From positions 1 to 64,000 of the forward strand of contig NZ_FNQZ01000005.1 in assembly GCF_900107545.1 (NCBI RefSeq): DNA of 64,000 bases, read 5' to 3'. The DNA is from Pseudobutyrivibrio sp. ACV-2 (GTDB lineage: Bacteria; Bacillota; Clostridia; Lachnospirales; Lachnospiraceae). Shown piece by piece: positions 1 to 8,950 of this stretch (position 1 is its first letter; each line of letters begins with the position of its first letter). The notes under the pieces are model-generated. The model saw only the letters and a program-made list of their open reading frames with translations, did no database searches and was not told where the DNA came from. A program made the translations under genes and the position numbers.

Positions 1-98
1 GGCAGCGTAAATTTGTACTCGGAAAACACAGAAAAGACTATCCCTGTGCATTTGTGATAAGAATTAGATTTGAGATTATCTTACTCTTTTTCTCTTTT

Positions 99-346
99 AA
101 AAGGAAGCCCTGCTCCGCAGGCCGCTGATTAATGCTCAATGCCTAACTTTCTTGTACAACAAATAATCCTTCGGTTGCTTGTTGATATTTTATCTGCCTT
201 GAAATGCGTGTCAAGGACTATGCCTTCGGTGCAAAGCATCCTTGACACCCATTTCTTGGCAGATACACTGTAATCAAGCAAATGAAAGATTAGGTCCGTG
301 CGTAGCACTTTATTCAAGGCAACACCGTAAGGTGTTGTTTCCTTTT
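99..346 (+). ncRNA. Candidate structured RNA inside the insertion sequence
   Basis: The segment between the transposase stop codon and the left terminal repeat folds, by eye, into a closed multi-branch structure. The outer stem pairs AAAAGGAA (99-106) with TTCCTTTT (339-346). Inside are five hairpins: 109-121 (CCTGC/GCAGG), 157-184 (CAACAA/TTGTTG with inner CC-TTC-GG), 191-265 (about 24 bp with a C-C mismatch and a TTCG-capped tip at 221-233), 298-308 (GTGC-GTA-GCAC) and 320-337 (CAACACC-GTAA-GGTGTTG). The TTCG and GTAA tetraloops are stable only when read on the plus strand, hence the strand given. No known RNA family was recognised. It could instead be a 3' untranslated structure of the transposase mRNA or a nested element. 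Confidence 0.5.
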
Positions 347-1842
347 TACAGTTTTCCATGTAGATAAAATGTTAATCGTTTTGAACTTTGTATGGATAAA
401 CTTGAACTCATAGTCTGTGCATATTTTCCATACTCTTTTTGAAGTTTAGTTCTATTTGTTCTCTCTGATGCTAAAATAGCAGTCGCACTTAGAACAACTT
501 CTTCAGCTCCTGCAGCTAAAGGAACATCTTCCTTTTGATATTTCGCAAGCTCAAGCATATCTCCGCCATTCAATTTATATTCTCTGAGCCTTGCCATCTG
601 GTTTGCACCAACTGTGCTCCACCCAAGAGCTTGTGTGCTCATCCTTCTGGATAACGCATGATAAACATGGCCTTCAGTTGAACTTCCTACAACTCCTTCT
701 TTTTTCTTTAATCTAAGTTTTGCTGCTGTCCAGTTGGAAGTCATGTACTTGGCTGCATCATCAATCTTTTTATGAGTCTTTTCTGATGTTGTGCATCCTT
801 TTAGCTTTTCAACGACTTTGAAAAAATCTTCCTTTGTTTGATTTCTAATGCATGAATAAATCTCATTTCTTGCATCATCTTGAGTGTCCTTAGTGTGAGC
901 TATCATTTTGAACACATACTTAGATAAGTGAAATTCATCTAAAACAAATGTGGTATCAGCTAACCCTCTATATCCTGTCTTTATCCATTGGCCACCATCT
1001 GAATTAATATAAATCTTCTTTATCTTATCGACATCATATGTTACATCTATATATTCAAAAACCTCTTTCCACATATCTTTACTAGACTGGTCATAGCCCC
1101 TCAAGAAGTAGTGTGTATTTATAAGTTTATTGCGGTCACTCTTTGGTGCTTCTGGCTCTATACCTTCATACACGTAAATCATTTTTGTCATAGCACCATT
1201 ATTCTTTCTGCCATTCTCATTTACTTCTATGTCACCTCGAGCCTCATGAAACTGCAAATGATAATGATCTTCGTCAGCATCAATGTAAAGATAATCGACT
1301 GTCTTTTTCGTTTCTGGAATCTGAAAGCTTCTTGGAAACTGTGTCTTATGAAGAAGATTCTTTACCGTCTGCTTCGTAATCCCTTCAGGTGCACATTCAA
1401 CACCTGCTTTTTGATATGATGTATCAACCGCCTCTTCGTAGATTTTTGACACTACATCCTCAGTCATTGATTGATTTTCCTCTAACTTTAGGAATTTATC
1501 TAACAAGTAACATTGGAGTTCTTTTCCATCGTCAGTCAATTCTGTTTTTGATGTATACAAAGTCTTTGTAAAAACAATTTCGCCTAATGTTGTAGTTAAA
1601 CTTTTCTTATCTGCAGAACGCTCAACATACCACTGTCGCTTCCTCTCAGGAAGTTCCTTTATTAGCAAATCCATCTCTGAAATAAAGCATTCAAGGACCT
1701 TCCTTCCTAGTTTATCAGTCTCATTTTTCGTAGCTAAAGCAAGGTCTCCAACACAATGATGCTCATCTTTATAAAAATTTATCCTAACATCAATGATTTT
1801 AGGGATGAAAACCTCGTAAAAATAGCTTATAATTTCTTCCAT
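346..1842 (-). CDS. ISLre2 family transposase (UPF0236)
   Basis: This 498-residue protein belongs to the UPF0236/ISLre2 transposase family. The N-terminal third carries the WYVERSADKKSLTTTLGE region and the central part has the acidic DYLYIDADEDHYHLQFHE block, probably part of the catalytic core. A further conserved stretch, INSDGGQWIKTGYRGL, follows, then VLDEFHLSKYV. Length is normal for the family and the frame is intact, so it may be active. The ATG follows a GGGAGG ribosome binding site that lies partly inside an inverted repeat, which should limit translation. The gene fills most of the element between its terminal repeats. Family assignment is confident; activity is inferred. Confidence 0.92.
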   Translation of the reverse strand: MEEIISYFYEVFIPKIIDVRINFYKDEHHCVGDLALATKNETDKLGRKVLECFISEMDLLIKELPERKRQWYVERSADKKSLTTTLGEIVFTKTLYTSKTELTDDGKELQCYLLDKFLKLEENQSMTEDVVSKIYEEAVDTSYQKAGVECAPEGITKQTVKNLLHKTQFPRSFQIPETKKTVDYLYIDADEDHYHLQFHEARGDIEVNENGRKNNGAMTKMIYVYEGIEPEAPKSDRNKLINTHYFLRGYDQSSKDMWKEVFEYIDVTYDVDKIKKIYINSDGGQWIKTGYRGLADTTFVLDEFHLSKYVFKMIAHTKDTQDDARNEIYSCIRNQTKEDFFKVVEKLKGCTTSEKTHKKIDDAAKYMTSNWTAAKLRLKKKEGVVGSSTEGHVYHALSRRMSTQALGWSTVGANQMARLREYKLNGGDMLELAKYQKEDVPLAAGAEEVVLSATAILASERTNRTKLQKEYGKYAQTMSSSLSIQSSKRLTFYLHGKL

Positions 1843-1910
1843 AAAAGAACATCCTCCCTTGTTTTGTTTTTTCGCAAAAATAACTTTATCACAAAGAAGG
1901 ATGTTCTTTT
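1843..1910 (-). promoter_or_regulatory. Inverted repeat masking the transposase ribosome binding site
   Basis: Bases 1843-1855 and 1898-1910 form a perfect 13-bp inverted repeat (arm AAAAGAACATCCT). On the minus strand the inner arm runs straight into the transposase ATG and includes part of its GGGAGG ribosome binding site. A transcript entering from outside would contain both arms and hide the start site, while one starting inside the element between the arms would not. This is the design known from IS10 and IS50; its operation here is inferred. Confidence 0.55.
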
Positions 1911-1970
1911 TTATTTATTCAATTTTCCGAGTGAAATTTTACTCTAGCCTCTTATTTATTATTTTGACTC

Positions 1971-2000
1971 AAAAAAGACAGCCCATTTTTATCGGGCTGC
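1971..2000 (-). terminator. Rho-independent terminator after the MCP-like gene
   Basis: A GCAGCCC/GGGCTGT stem (1994-2000 with 1978-1984) is followed on the minus strand by a run of T (bases 1977-1971). It lies 18 bp beyond the stop of the MCP-like gene. Confidence 0.85.
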
Positions 2001-2017
2001 CTCAAAATCATATATTT

Positions 2018-2977
2018 TTACAAATCTGTCAATGCGCCAATCTGTTCCAGTACATTGTTCATATCCTCAAACATAAAGCCCTTCTGGGTAATCTTAACCT
2101 TGATATCTTCAATGTCATTTGAAACGGTGTCGAAATAGCTGCGGGAATCCTCGATATTGTTTGAAATATCATTGATAGATGCCTCACAGTTTTCAAATAC
2201 GCCTGCCATCTGTTCGCTTTGATTTGTTACTTCATCGGCAACTGTTCTAATCTGGCCTACAACCTCCTGTGTTTCAACAACACGCTCATGAGAGGTCTCG
2301 ATGGCTTCTTTTGTATGGCCTACAGACTCAACCAGACGATTGTTGTTTTCATCCAGCTCCTTCATACTGTCGTAAATAGAAGCTACCACGCTTTGAATTT
2401 CGGTAGAAAGATTTGTTACCTCATCAGCAACAACGGCAAAGCCTCTTCCTGCCTCACCTGCGCGGGCTGCCTCAATAGAAGCATTTAAAGCCAGCAGATT
2501 TGTCTGTTTTGCAAACCCACCAATCTGTTCAACCTTTTCTCTGATATCATCAAAGCTCTTCTGAAAGGCTGCAAAAACCTCCTCAACCTCTGCGATTGTA
2601 TCAGCTACCGCTCCAGAGCTGGAGTCGACCTTTTCCATTCCGTCATGAGAATCATCAGCTGTTATAACAAGCTTTTTTACAATATCATCAAAGGCCTTTG
2701 TGATTTCCTCGATTGTTCTGAACTGCTCCTTGAAGTCGGTTACAGAATCAGAAATATTGCCATACTTGTCTTCAACTACGGAAAATGAATCTCTGATAGT
2801 TTCAATACCACGGATAGTATTTGCTTCCTCCTGTTCAAGCTTTTCCTTCTGAAGTACAGAGAAACGGCCAACTTCCTTAATAGCCTTCATTCTGGATTTT
2901 AAATCAATCTTCTTTTCCTGTTCAGCAGCTGCAGCCTTTGGCTCTTCTACAGCTTTTTTTCTTCCAAAAAGTCCCAT
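2018..2977 (-). CDS. Soluble methyl-accepting chemotaxis-like protein
   Basis: A 319-residue cytoplasmic signalling protein with a methyl-accepting chemotaxis protein signalling domain. The hairpin tip is clear at about residues 163-200: [19 protein letters not shown] then [17 protein letters not shown], the region that contacts CheA and CheW in classical receptors. There is no transmembrane segment or signal peptide. The N-terminus is charged and Ala/Glu-rich, and most of the rest is predicted coiled coil. The start is supported by GGAGGAG seven bases upstream of the ATG. It follows the FIST-domain gene by 51 bp on the same strand, so the FIST protein probably provides the sensory input. A terminator follows. 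MCP-family membership is certain; the partnership is inferred. Confidence 0.88.
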   Translation of the reverse strand: MGLFGRKKAVEEPKAAAAEQEKKIDLKSRMKAIKEVGRFSVLQKEKLEQEEANTIRGIETIRDSFSVVEDKYGNISDSVTDFKEQFRTIEEITKAFDDIVKKLVITADDSHDGMEKVDSSSGAVADTIAEVEEVFAAFQKSFDDIREKVEQIGGFAKQTNLLALNASIEAARAGEAGRGFAVVADEVTNLSTEIQSVVASIYDSMKELDENNNRLVESVGHTKEAIETSHERVVETQEVVGQIRTVADEVTNQSEQMAGVFENCEASINDISNNIEDSRSYFDTVSNDIEDIKVKITQKGFMFEDMNNVLEQIGALTDL

Positions 2978-3028
2978 ATAATATCTCCTCCAAGAACCCT
3001 CATCAACTGAAAACCATAATCTGGATGA

Positions 3029-4123
3029 TTATTCAAATACTGCACAAACCATGGTCTGATTTACGTGCTGTCTTTTGTACTGCTCGCCACCACCTACTAT
3101 TCCAATATGAGGGCCAAGTGATGACATATTGCTTATGAACTCTTTTAGATATCCTTTATTGTCGAATAGTAAATGTCTGTATATACAGTTAACAGAAAAG
3201 ACTAATGAAATCTTTCCACTTCCGCTCTTGATACTCTGTCTTGTATCATACTGGATTGAATCGTAATCCTTGAGCTCAAGTACCTGAATGGAATCATTTT
3301 CGTTAACTCTCTTGTAATTGATAAGGGAACCGTTATTTCCGATAGCATACGGACTACATACAAATATCTGATCTCCGATTACACGTCCTAATGGATTTGT
3401 AAGTACATTATCAGCAATCTGATTTCGACTTACATCAGTATCCTGGCAATACACATCTGCTGCAGGTCTGCCATCAAGAGAAATAAGCTCCTTGTTTGAC
3501 AGATTAACCTTTGTAGCAATATGTGTTTTTGCACCTGGCATCGGGCCATAAATATTCTCAGAATATGTTCTAATTTTTCCTGATTTACTCTTGATAAGAG
3601 CATAGCAGCATGCGTCAGGATATAGCTGTCCATTCATCAATACCTTTGGCGTGTATCCCTGTGGATAGCCAAAGATTGTTCCACCAACGATTGGAATACG
3701 AGCTCTCTCAAGAGCCACATTTAAAGTGGTTACAAGTCTCTCCTCGTCGTTGGTGCAGAATTCCAGACATACTGTGTTACTGTCGCCTGCTGAAATTTTT
3801 GAGACCTTTTCCTCCATTGCAGGAATGTCAAACATTGGTGCAGTAGATAACTTGCGAATAACGCCTACTTCAACATCTATATCATTGCCAAAGGCAATTA
3901 AAATTGTTCTTTTGTCTGAGGAATCTTTATCCCAATAAGAAATTGTTCCTGTTCCAATGATTGGTGTGTCAGGGTATTTTTCCGATATGACTGTTGAAAT
4001 CTTCTCAAACAAATCAAAGGATGTGAGTAGAATTAGAAGTTTTGGGCTACCTACCTTTGCAGTTACCTCAGCTGCTGCAGCTGTGGCATCAGTTTTAAAA
4101 GATGTACCGATACTAATTTGCAT
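3029..4123 (-). CDS. FIST-domain sensor protein
   Basis: A 364-residue protein with an N-terminal FIST domain (about residues 20-215; AKVGSPKLLILLTSFDLFEK, IIGTGTISYWDKDSS, VGGTIFGYPQGYTP) and a FIST_C domain (about 225-355; IVGGGEQYKRQHVNQTM near the end). FIST domains are proposed small-ligand sensors, often found with signal transduction proteins. No membrane segment is present. The start follows AAAGGGG. The gene is first in a two-gene unit with the soluble MCP-like protein, a split version of the FIST-MCP combination. The ligand is unknown. Confidence 0.85.
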   Translation of the reverse strand: MQISIGTSFKTDATAAAAEVTAKVGSPKLLILLTSFDLFEKISTVISEKYPDTPIIGTGTISYWDKDSSDKRTILIAFGNDIDVEVGVIRKLSTAPMFDIPAMEEKVSKISAGDSNTVCLEFCTNDEERLVTTLNVALERARIPIVGGTIFGYPQGYTPKVLMNGQLYPDACCYALIKSKSGKIRTYSENIYGPMPGAKTHIATKVNLSNKELISLDGRPAADVYCQDTDVSRNQIADNVLTNPLGRVIGDQIFVCSPYAIGNNGSLINYKRVNENDSIQVLELKDYDSIQYDTRQSIKSGSGKISLVFSVNCIYRHLLFDNKGYLKEFISNMSSLGPHIGIVGGGEQYKRQHVNQTMVCAVFE

Positions 4124-4253
4124 AAAAACCCCTTTCTGTGTATTATCCCACTATTTGGATTCTAGCACAGAAAGGGGTCTATATATATTTTTTCACATTT
4201 AATTCATTGAATGTTTAAAAAAGGGGCAAAATGCTCCTTTAGTCTGTAAGCGG

Positions 4254-4338
4254 GAAAACCCAGCCATTAGGATTGCCTCCGGCAATGGGGCTGGGTTGTG
4301 GCAGACAGGCAACTCCCTAAAGGGACCCTCCTGTCTGC
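4254..4338 (-). terminator. Terminator region of the ABC exporter operon
   Basis: On the minus strand, GCAGACAGG (complement of 4330-4338) pairs with CCTGTCTGC (4301-4309). A second stem, ACCCAGCC with GGCTGGGT (4289-4296 with 4258-4265), follows and is trailed by TTTT (4257-4254). A third copy of the CCTGTCTGC arm overlaps the permease stop at 4343-4351, so alternative pairing is possible. The second stem looks like the real terminator. Confidence 0.7.
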
Positions 4339-4350
4339 TTTTCCTGTCTG

Positions 4351-5652
4351 CTATTCATATCTTAAAGCGTCGATAGGATTTAGCTTAGCAGCCTTATTGG
4401 CTGGGTAATATCCAAAGAAGATACCGATAGCCATTGAGAAGCCAACTGCTATAAAGATACTTGAAACTGAAACAGCAGCCTCGTATCCCATTAATTTAAC
4501 AGCGAATGTTCCAAGGATAACTCCAAGGATGATTCCGATAATACCACCGATTACACAGATAACCACAGACTCTGTAATGAACTGAAGTCTGATGGAACCA
4601 TTTGTGGCACCAAGTGCTTTTCTAGTTCCGATTTCCTTGGTTCGTTCGGTGATGGAAACAAGCATGATGTTCATAACACCGATACCACCAACCACCAGTG
4701 AAATACCTGCGATTACAGATAGTGCAAGCTCAATCATATTCATCATGGAATTCATTCTATCCATCATGGATGTCATGCTGATAGCTGCCACCTCGTAGGA
4801 ATCATTTCTAGAGTAGAAACGTGTATTGAAATAATCTCTGGCAACTGTAACAAACTGATTGTTATCTGTGTTTACAGATGTAACAAGCATGAAATATTCA
4901 TAGCCCTTATTCTGAGTATGATTTTCCCTTCTGGCAGTGACATATGGAATCATAACCTCTGTGGTTGGATTGTCTGAAACACCAAATGAGAACTGATCGT
5001 TCACATATTTATAAACACCCACTACATAGTAAGTATAGTAAGTATCGCCACGTACAATCTCTATTTCCTTGCCTAGCACCTTGCTGGCATCACCCTTGTA
5101 CAATCTCTCAACCATCTTGTCGGAAACCATACAAACCTTGTTGGCATTTTTGTAATCCTGATCAAGGAAATTACGACCTGCCACCACTTCCTTATCGTTG
5201 AAAAGCATGTAGTCTTTGTTGTAGCCTACAATTTTAACATTGGCACTCTTAGTACCTTCGGTAACCTTTGCAGCACTGCTGTAATAATCACCTATATTTT
5301 CCTGTAAAAGGATATATTTAATATCATCTTTGTACTCATTTGCGAAAGCGGCAATCATATCATTTGTGATAAGATCTTCATCAGTCATTTCACGGGTATA
5401 TCCACTACCGTAGTTCATTCCTGAATCTGTAGTTTCAGTATCCTGTGACTTTGCCATAACACCTACCTGAAGGTTGTTGGCACCCAGCTCCTGCATGGTA
5501 CTGTTTACAATCAAAGTGATGGAATTACCAACTGTCATTATGGCGATAACCGATGCTATACCGATTATTATTCCAAGCATTGTAAGCAGGGAACGCATGA
5601 TGTTTGCTTTAAGTCCCGCAAGTGCAACGAGGATATTTTCTGTAAATAACAT
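4351..5652 (-). CDS. MacB/FtsX-like ABC transporter permease
   Basis: A 433-residue permease of the MacB family. One N-terminal transmembrane helix ([20 protein letters not shown], about residues 22-41) is followed by a long extracytoplasmic MacB-type domain (about 45-300) and three C-terminal helices in the FtsX domain (about 310-430), including [20 protein letters not shown]. The gene directly abuts the ATPase gene; its AAAGGAGG site lies in the ATPase 3' end. With the adaptor and ATPase it should form an exporter for a peptide, antibiotic or lipid-like substrate. The substrate cannot be read from sequence. Confidence 0.9.
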   Translation of the reverse strand: MLFTENILVALAGLKANIMRSLLTMLGIIIGIASVIAIMTVGNSITLIVNSTMQELGANNLQVGVMAKSQDTETTDSGMNYGSGYTREMTDEDLITNDMIAAFANEYKDDIKYILLQENIGDYYSSAAKVTEGTKSANVKIVGYNKDYMLFNDKEVVAGRNFLDQDYKNANKVCMVSDKMVERLYKGDASKVLGKEIEIVRGDTYYTYYVVGVYKYVNDQFSFGVSDNPTTEVMIPYVTARRENHTQNKGYEYFMLVTSVNTDNNQFVTVARDYFNTRFYSRNDSYEVAAISMTSMMDRMNSMMNMIELALSVIAGISLVVGGIGVMNIMLVSITERTKEIGTRKALGATNGSIRLQFITESVVICVIGGIIGIILGVILGTFAVKLMGYEAAVSVSSIFIAVGFSMAIGIFFGYYPANKAAKLNPIDALRYE

Positions 5653-6381
5653 TTACGCACCCTCCTTTGCATTTAATCCGCTCCAGGTTCCCTTTGACTC
5701 GCCGATGATGCTTCCATCCTTTAGAGTGATAATCCTCTCTGTCTCCATTGAAAGTTCTGGAGAATGGGTGATTAGAATGATTGTCTTTCCCTGCTCCTCA
5801 TGAAGACGATGGAAAATATCCATGATAAGTCGTCCAGTAGCCGAATCAAGAGCACCTGTAGGCTCATCAGCAAGTATAATTGCAGGGTCGTTTGCCATGG
5901 CTCTCGCGATGGCAACACGCTGTTTTTGTCCACCGGAAAGCTCATCTGGCTTGTGCATCATTCTGTCCGTCATTTCAACCTGCTCTAAGAGCATTTTTGC
6001 ACGCTCAGTACGTTCTGCTCTTCCCATGCCTGCGTACATCATAGGAAGCTCTACATTTTTAAGAGCACTGGTTCTGGCAATAAGGTTGTAGGTCTGAAAA
6101 ACAAATCCTATCTTTTTATTTCTAAGAACCGATAGCTCATGGTCTTTTGCCTTCTCAATATCAACTCCATCCAAGGTATATTCGCCCTCAGTAGGTCTGT
6201 CCAAAGCGCCGATGATGTTCATCAGTGTGGACTTACCTGAACCTGACTGACCCACGATGGAAACAAACTCACCTTCATTAACGCTGAAGTTGAGTCCGTG
6301 AAGAACCTCAAATTCATTAGGTGTACCAATGAAAAAGCTTTTATGTATATTGCGAAGGTCAAGCATTTTATTGTCTGCCAT
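5653..6381 (-). CDS. MacB-type ABC transporter ATPase
   Basis: A 242-residue ATP-binding subunit. Walker A is GQSGSGKST (about residues 44-52), the Q-loop is FVFQTYNLI, the ABC signature is LSGGQKQR and Walker B is IILADEPTGALD, all typical of the MacB/LolD/FtsE group. AGGAGG precedes the ATG. It sits between the adaptor gene (9 bp upstream) and the permease gene (immediately downstream), giving the common Gram-positive order adaptor-ATPase-permease. Confidence 0.95.
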   Translation of the reverse strand: MADNKMLDLRNIHKSFFIGTPNEFEVLHGLNFSVNEGEFVSIVGQSGSGKSTLMNIIGALDRPTEGEYTLDGVDIEKAKDHELSVLRNKKIGFVFQTYNLIARTSALKNVELPMMYAGMGRAERTERAKMLLEQVEMTDRMMHKPDELSGGQKQRVAIARAMANDPAIILADEPTGALDSATGRLIMDIFHRLHEEQGKTIILITHSPELSMETERIITLKDGSIIGESKGTWSGLNAKEGA

Positions 6382-6390
6382 ATAAACCTC

Positions 6391-7827
6391 CTACTCCATA
6401 TATACATAATCCATAAGGTCTGTACTTGGAGCATCCTCAACGATAGCTTCCACTGTCATACCCTTTTTAAGATTTTTTCCTTTAATCTCAACTAAATAGT
6501 CACTCTCAAGTCCCGTGGTAACACTAATATCTTTTTTGTTGCCATCTTTGTCTATAGTTGTAACAAAGTTTTTACCGTCATCATCTGTCTGAACACAGTC
6601 GTACGGAACACATAAAACATCTTTAACTGAGTCAAGAATTACGCTGGCCTTCGCTGTCATGCCCACGCGCATTCTCTTGTCCACTTCATTAAGCTTAATC
6701 TTTACATTGTATGTAGCTACTGATGAACCGCCCTGTCCCTGCTGACCTGCATTATTTGCAATTGCTGCAGTAGATGCCAAAGAAACAAATGTAACATCGC
6801 CATCAAAAGTCTCATCTCCAGTTGCCTCAAATTTAACCTTTGCTGGAAGTCCTTCCTCAATATTTGCGATATCATATTCGTTGACTGTAGCTTCAACAAC
6901 AAATCCGCTTGTATCTGCTATCGTAAATACGGTATTACCCTGAGCATAGTTGTTGCCCTCTGTTACATTCATTGTGATGATGTAGCCTGAAATTGGTGCT
7001 GATACGTGGGTAGCGTCCTTGCTTTCGTAAACCTTATCTTTTTCGTCTACCTGAGTGTAGCTTTTTGCATAGTTCTGATTCATTTCTGCAAGCTGAATTT
7101 TGTTCTGCAAAGAAAGAATTGTATTTTGATAAGTAGCTATCTGATTCTGCTGAGCCTTGATTCCATCACGTCTTGTTTCATAGCCTGTAATTGTCACTGG
7201 GTCTGAAAGTGCTGCAGCTGCTGCAGATTCACTCATCCAACGACTAACGACGCTGCTATCTGAATCCTTGTATTTTTCATACTGGTCAAAGGCATCCTTT
7301 AAATTGTTGTAAATAGTCAGATTCTCATCAAGCCATTTCTGGTCTTTTTCGATTTTGTCCTGGATGTCCTGAATATTTCTCTGAGTCTCTTCTATCTGTC
7401 TTTGAGCTTCCTCCATGCTCTGGGTGCTCTGTAACTCATCAATGCTATATTTTGCATTTAATTCAGTGATCTTTCTGTCATAGTCATCACCATCAAATTC
7501 AACTACAACGTCGCCTGCCTCTACATAATCACCTTCCTTGAAGTTGATTTTTTTAACTTTAATACCTGTCATGGTACCACCGATTGTAGATGTAACCTTT
7601 GCTGAATCAACAGCATTCAGCGTTCCTGTAACAGAAACAGATTTCTGCAAATCCATCTGATCTATGGTAGCTGTAACTGGCTGATTTGCCTGTTCCTCCA
7701 AAACTTCCTTAGCCTTTTGCATACTGTAGCGCACGTAAATGGCTATGGCCACAACAATCACAAGCACGATAATCAGCTTGATATGCTTCTTTAAAAAGCG
7801 GCCAATTTTCTTAAAAAACTCCTTCAT
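6391..7827 (-). CDS. HlyD/MacA-like membrane fusion (adaptor) protein
   Basis: A 478-residue adaptor. An N-terminal transmembrane anchor (LIIVLVIVVAIAIYVRYSM, about residues 18-36) is followed by a biotinyl-lipoyl-like half motif (about 65-110), a coiled-coil hairpin (about 120-265, rich in QIEETQRNIQDIQDKIE-type heptads), the second lipoyl half (SAPISGYIITMNVTEGN) and beta-barrel domains. In Gram-positive bacteria such proteins assist MacB-like exporters by extending into the wall space. It is first in the three-gene exporter operon. The 247 bp upstream lie between this start and the AraC gene terminator and hold its promoter region; no clear promoter was identified. Confidence 0.9.
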   Translation of the reverse strand: MKEFFKKIGRFLKKHIKLIIVLVIVVAIAIYVRYSMQKAKEVLEEQANQPVTATIDQMDLQKSVSVTGTLNAVDSAKVTSTIGGTMTGIKVKKINFKEGDYVEAGDVVVEFDGDDYDRKITELNAKYSIDELQSTQSMEEAQRQIEETQRNIQDIQDKIEKDQKWLDENLTIYNNLKDAFDQYEKYKDSDSSVVSRWMSESAAAAALSDPVTITGYETRRDGIKAQQNQIATYQNTILSLQNKIQLAEMNQNYAKSYTQVDEKDKVYESKDATHVSAPISGYIITMNVTEGNNYAQGNTVFTIADTSGFVVEATVNEYDIANIEEGLPAKVKFEATGDETFDGDVTFVSLASTAAIANNAGQQGQGGSSVATYNVKIKLNEVDKRMRVGMTAKASVILDSVKDVLCVPYDCVQTDDDGKNFVTTIDKDGNKKDISVTTGLESDYLVEIKGKNLKKGMTVEAIVEDAPSTDLMDYVYME

Positions 7828-8020
7828 CTAAAAATCCTCCATTTTAATAATGTCCCTTTTAATCATTCATATTTATACCCAATTGAAGGAGTCAAAATAC
7901 AATTGTGTTTTAACTCCATACTTAGCTAGTTTATGAATAATTCACATTTCTGTAAATAAGTATCCTTTATATTTTATAAAATTTTAATCTTTTTAAATAC
8001 AGTAATTATAATATACAAAA

Positions 8021-8058
8021 AAAACAGACTAAACATCACACTGATATTAGTCTGTTTT
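8021..8058 (-). terminator. Terminator after the AraC gene
   Basis: The inverted repeat AAAACAGACTAA (8021-8032) and TTAGTCTGTTTT (8047-8058) continues on the minus strand into more T residues. It ends the AraC-type gene that stops at 8075. Confidence 0.85.
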
Positions 8059-8074
8059 ACACTAAATTAGTGCC

Positions 8075-8950
8075 CTAGGCTTTTTTCGCATCATTTATCC
8101 AATACATGCTTTTGAATTCAGTAGGTGTACAGCCCTTTTGAAGCTTGAACATCCTTATAAATGAGGATATGGATGTGAACCCGCAATTTAAAGCAACCTC
8201 TGTGACGGATACACCCGGCGCCACCAGTAAATCCTGAGCTTTGGCGATGCGCTTTTGATTTACATATTTATAAAAGCTGGTACCTGTGAACTGCTTGAAT
8301 AATCTTTCAAAATAGAATTTGCTGAAGCCGCTCATATCTGCTATATCATCCAGCTTTAGATCCTCGGCGCAGTGGGCATTGATGTAATCACATATCTCCA
8401 TAAATTTAGGAGCATACTCTTCTTTAATGATAGGATTGTAATTCGTATTTACGTTACTAACAGAATAGTGTGTGCCAATCAACACAAGCATATCAAGAAG
8501 CTTGCTATAAATGCTCACCTCTGAAAATGGTAATCCCCCCATGTATTCCTCACGGATATCAACAAGCATTTTCCTGAGTGTTCCGTGGATATCCGGATAA
8601 TCCCTTTTTGTGATAACACAATATGGAGACATAATGGAAAACAGCACCTCCACCTCACGCAGGAAACGAAGCGTATTTGGGTTAGGCTGGAAAATAATAC
8701 GTCTTCCCGTAGGTGGTGCGATAATAGAATGAACGCAGCCTGGACAAATGATACAAATATCATTTTCCTTAAGAATTACCTCCCCATTTGAAAACACCAG
8801 CTTGTAGGAATTTTCCACTGGCATGACAATCTCGATGGCAGGATGCCAATGCATGGGATAATCCTCATACTGCACATTATCATACAGCTTCAGGCTGGTA
8901 CTTTGCTTGTAATTTACGGTCTCATAAATACCGTCAAGTGTTTCAATCAT
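8075..8950 (-). CDS. AraC-family transcriptional regulator
   Basis: A 291-residue regulator with an N-terminal cupin sugar-binding domain (about residues 15-130; WHPAIEIVMPVENSYKLVF) and two C-terminal AraC helix-turn-helix motifs (about 190-285; LKLDDIADMSGFSKFYFERL and VTEVALNCGFTSISSFIRMF). The start at 8950 is preferred over the longer frame from 8989 because AAGGAG lies nine bases before this ATG. It is divergent from the sugar ABC importer and GH43 genes, which it most likely activates in response to the transported oligosaccharide. Confidence 0.9.
   Translation of the reverse strand: MIETLDGIYETVNYKQSTSLKLYDNVQYEDYPMHWHPAIEIVMPVENSYKLVFSNGEVILKENDICIICPGCVHSIIAPPTGRRIIFQPNPNTLRFLREVEVLFSIMSPYCVITKRDYPDIHGTLRKMLVDIREEYMGGLPFSEVSIYSKLLDMLVLIGTHYSVSNVNTNYNPIIKEEYAPKFMEICDYINAHCAEDLKLDDIADMSGFSKFYFERLFKQFTGTSFYKYVNQKRIAKAQDLLVAPGVSVTEVALNCGFTSISSFIRMFKLQKGCTPTEFKSMYWINDAKKA

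Larger units (their letters stand above)
1..1949 (-). mobile_element. ISLre2-family insertion sequence, nearly complete
   Basis: The element is bounded by imperfect terminal inverted repeats of about 26 bp. The left one is bases 1-26 and the right one is 1923-1949; read inward from each outer end, both run GGC, AG, GTAAA, TTT, then ACTCGGAAAA, with a few mismatches and single-base gaps. Between them lie one transposase gene on the minus strand, a hairpin over its ribosome binding site and a structured segment beyond its stop codon. The left end coincides with the start of the window, so a few more bases of the repeat and the target-site duplication cannot be seen. One transposase gene between short inverted repeats is the usual ISLre2 plan. 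The repeats were found by eye. Confidence 0.8.

Noticed and set aside
27-345. Group I intron, IStron or OMEGA/HEARO RNA identity for the structured segment
   Set aside because: Short matches such as AAGACTA are present, but no P7 pairing, exon junction or associated IscB/TnpB gene was found.
129-359. A 76-codon reading frame on the minus strand inside the insertion sequence
   Set aside because: It lies wholly in the hairpin-rich segment, has no ribosome binding site, and its sequence reflects the inverted repeats. Treated as part of the candidate RNA.
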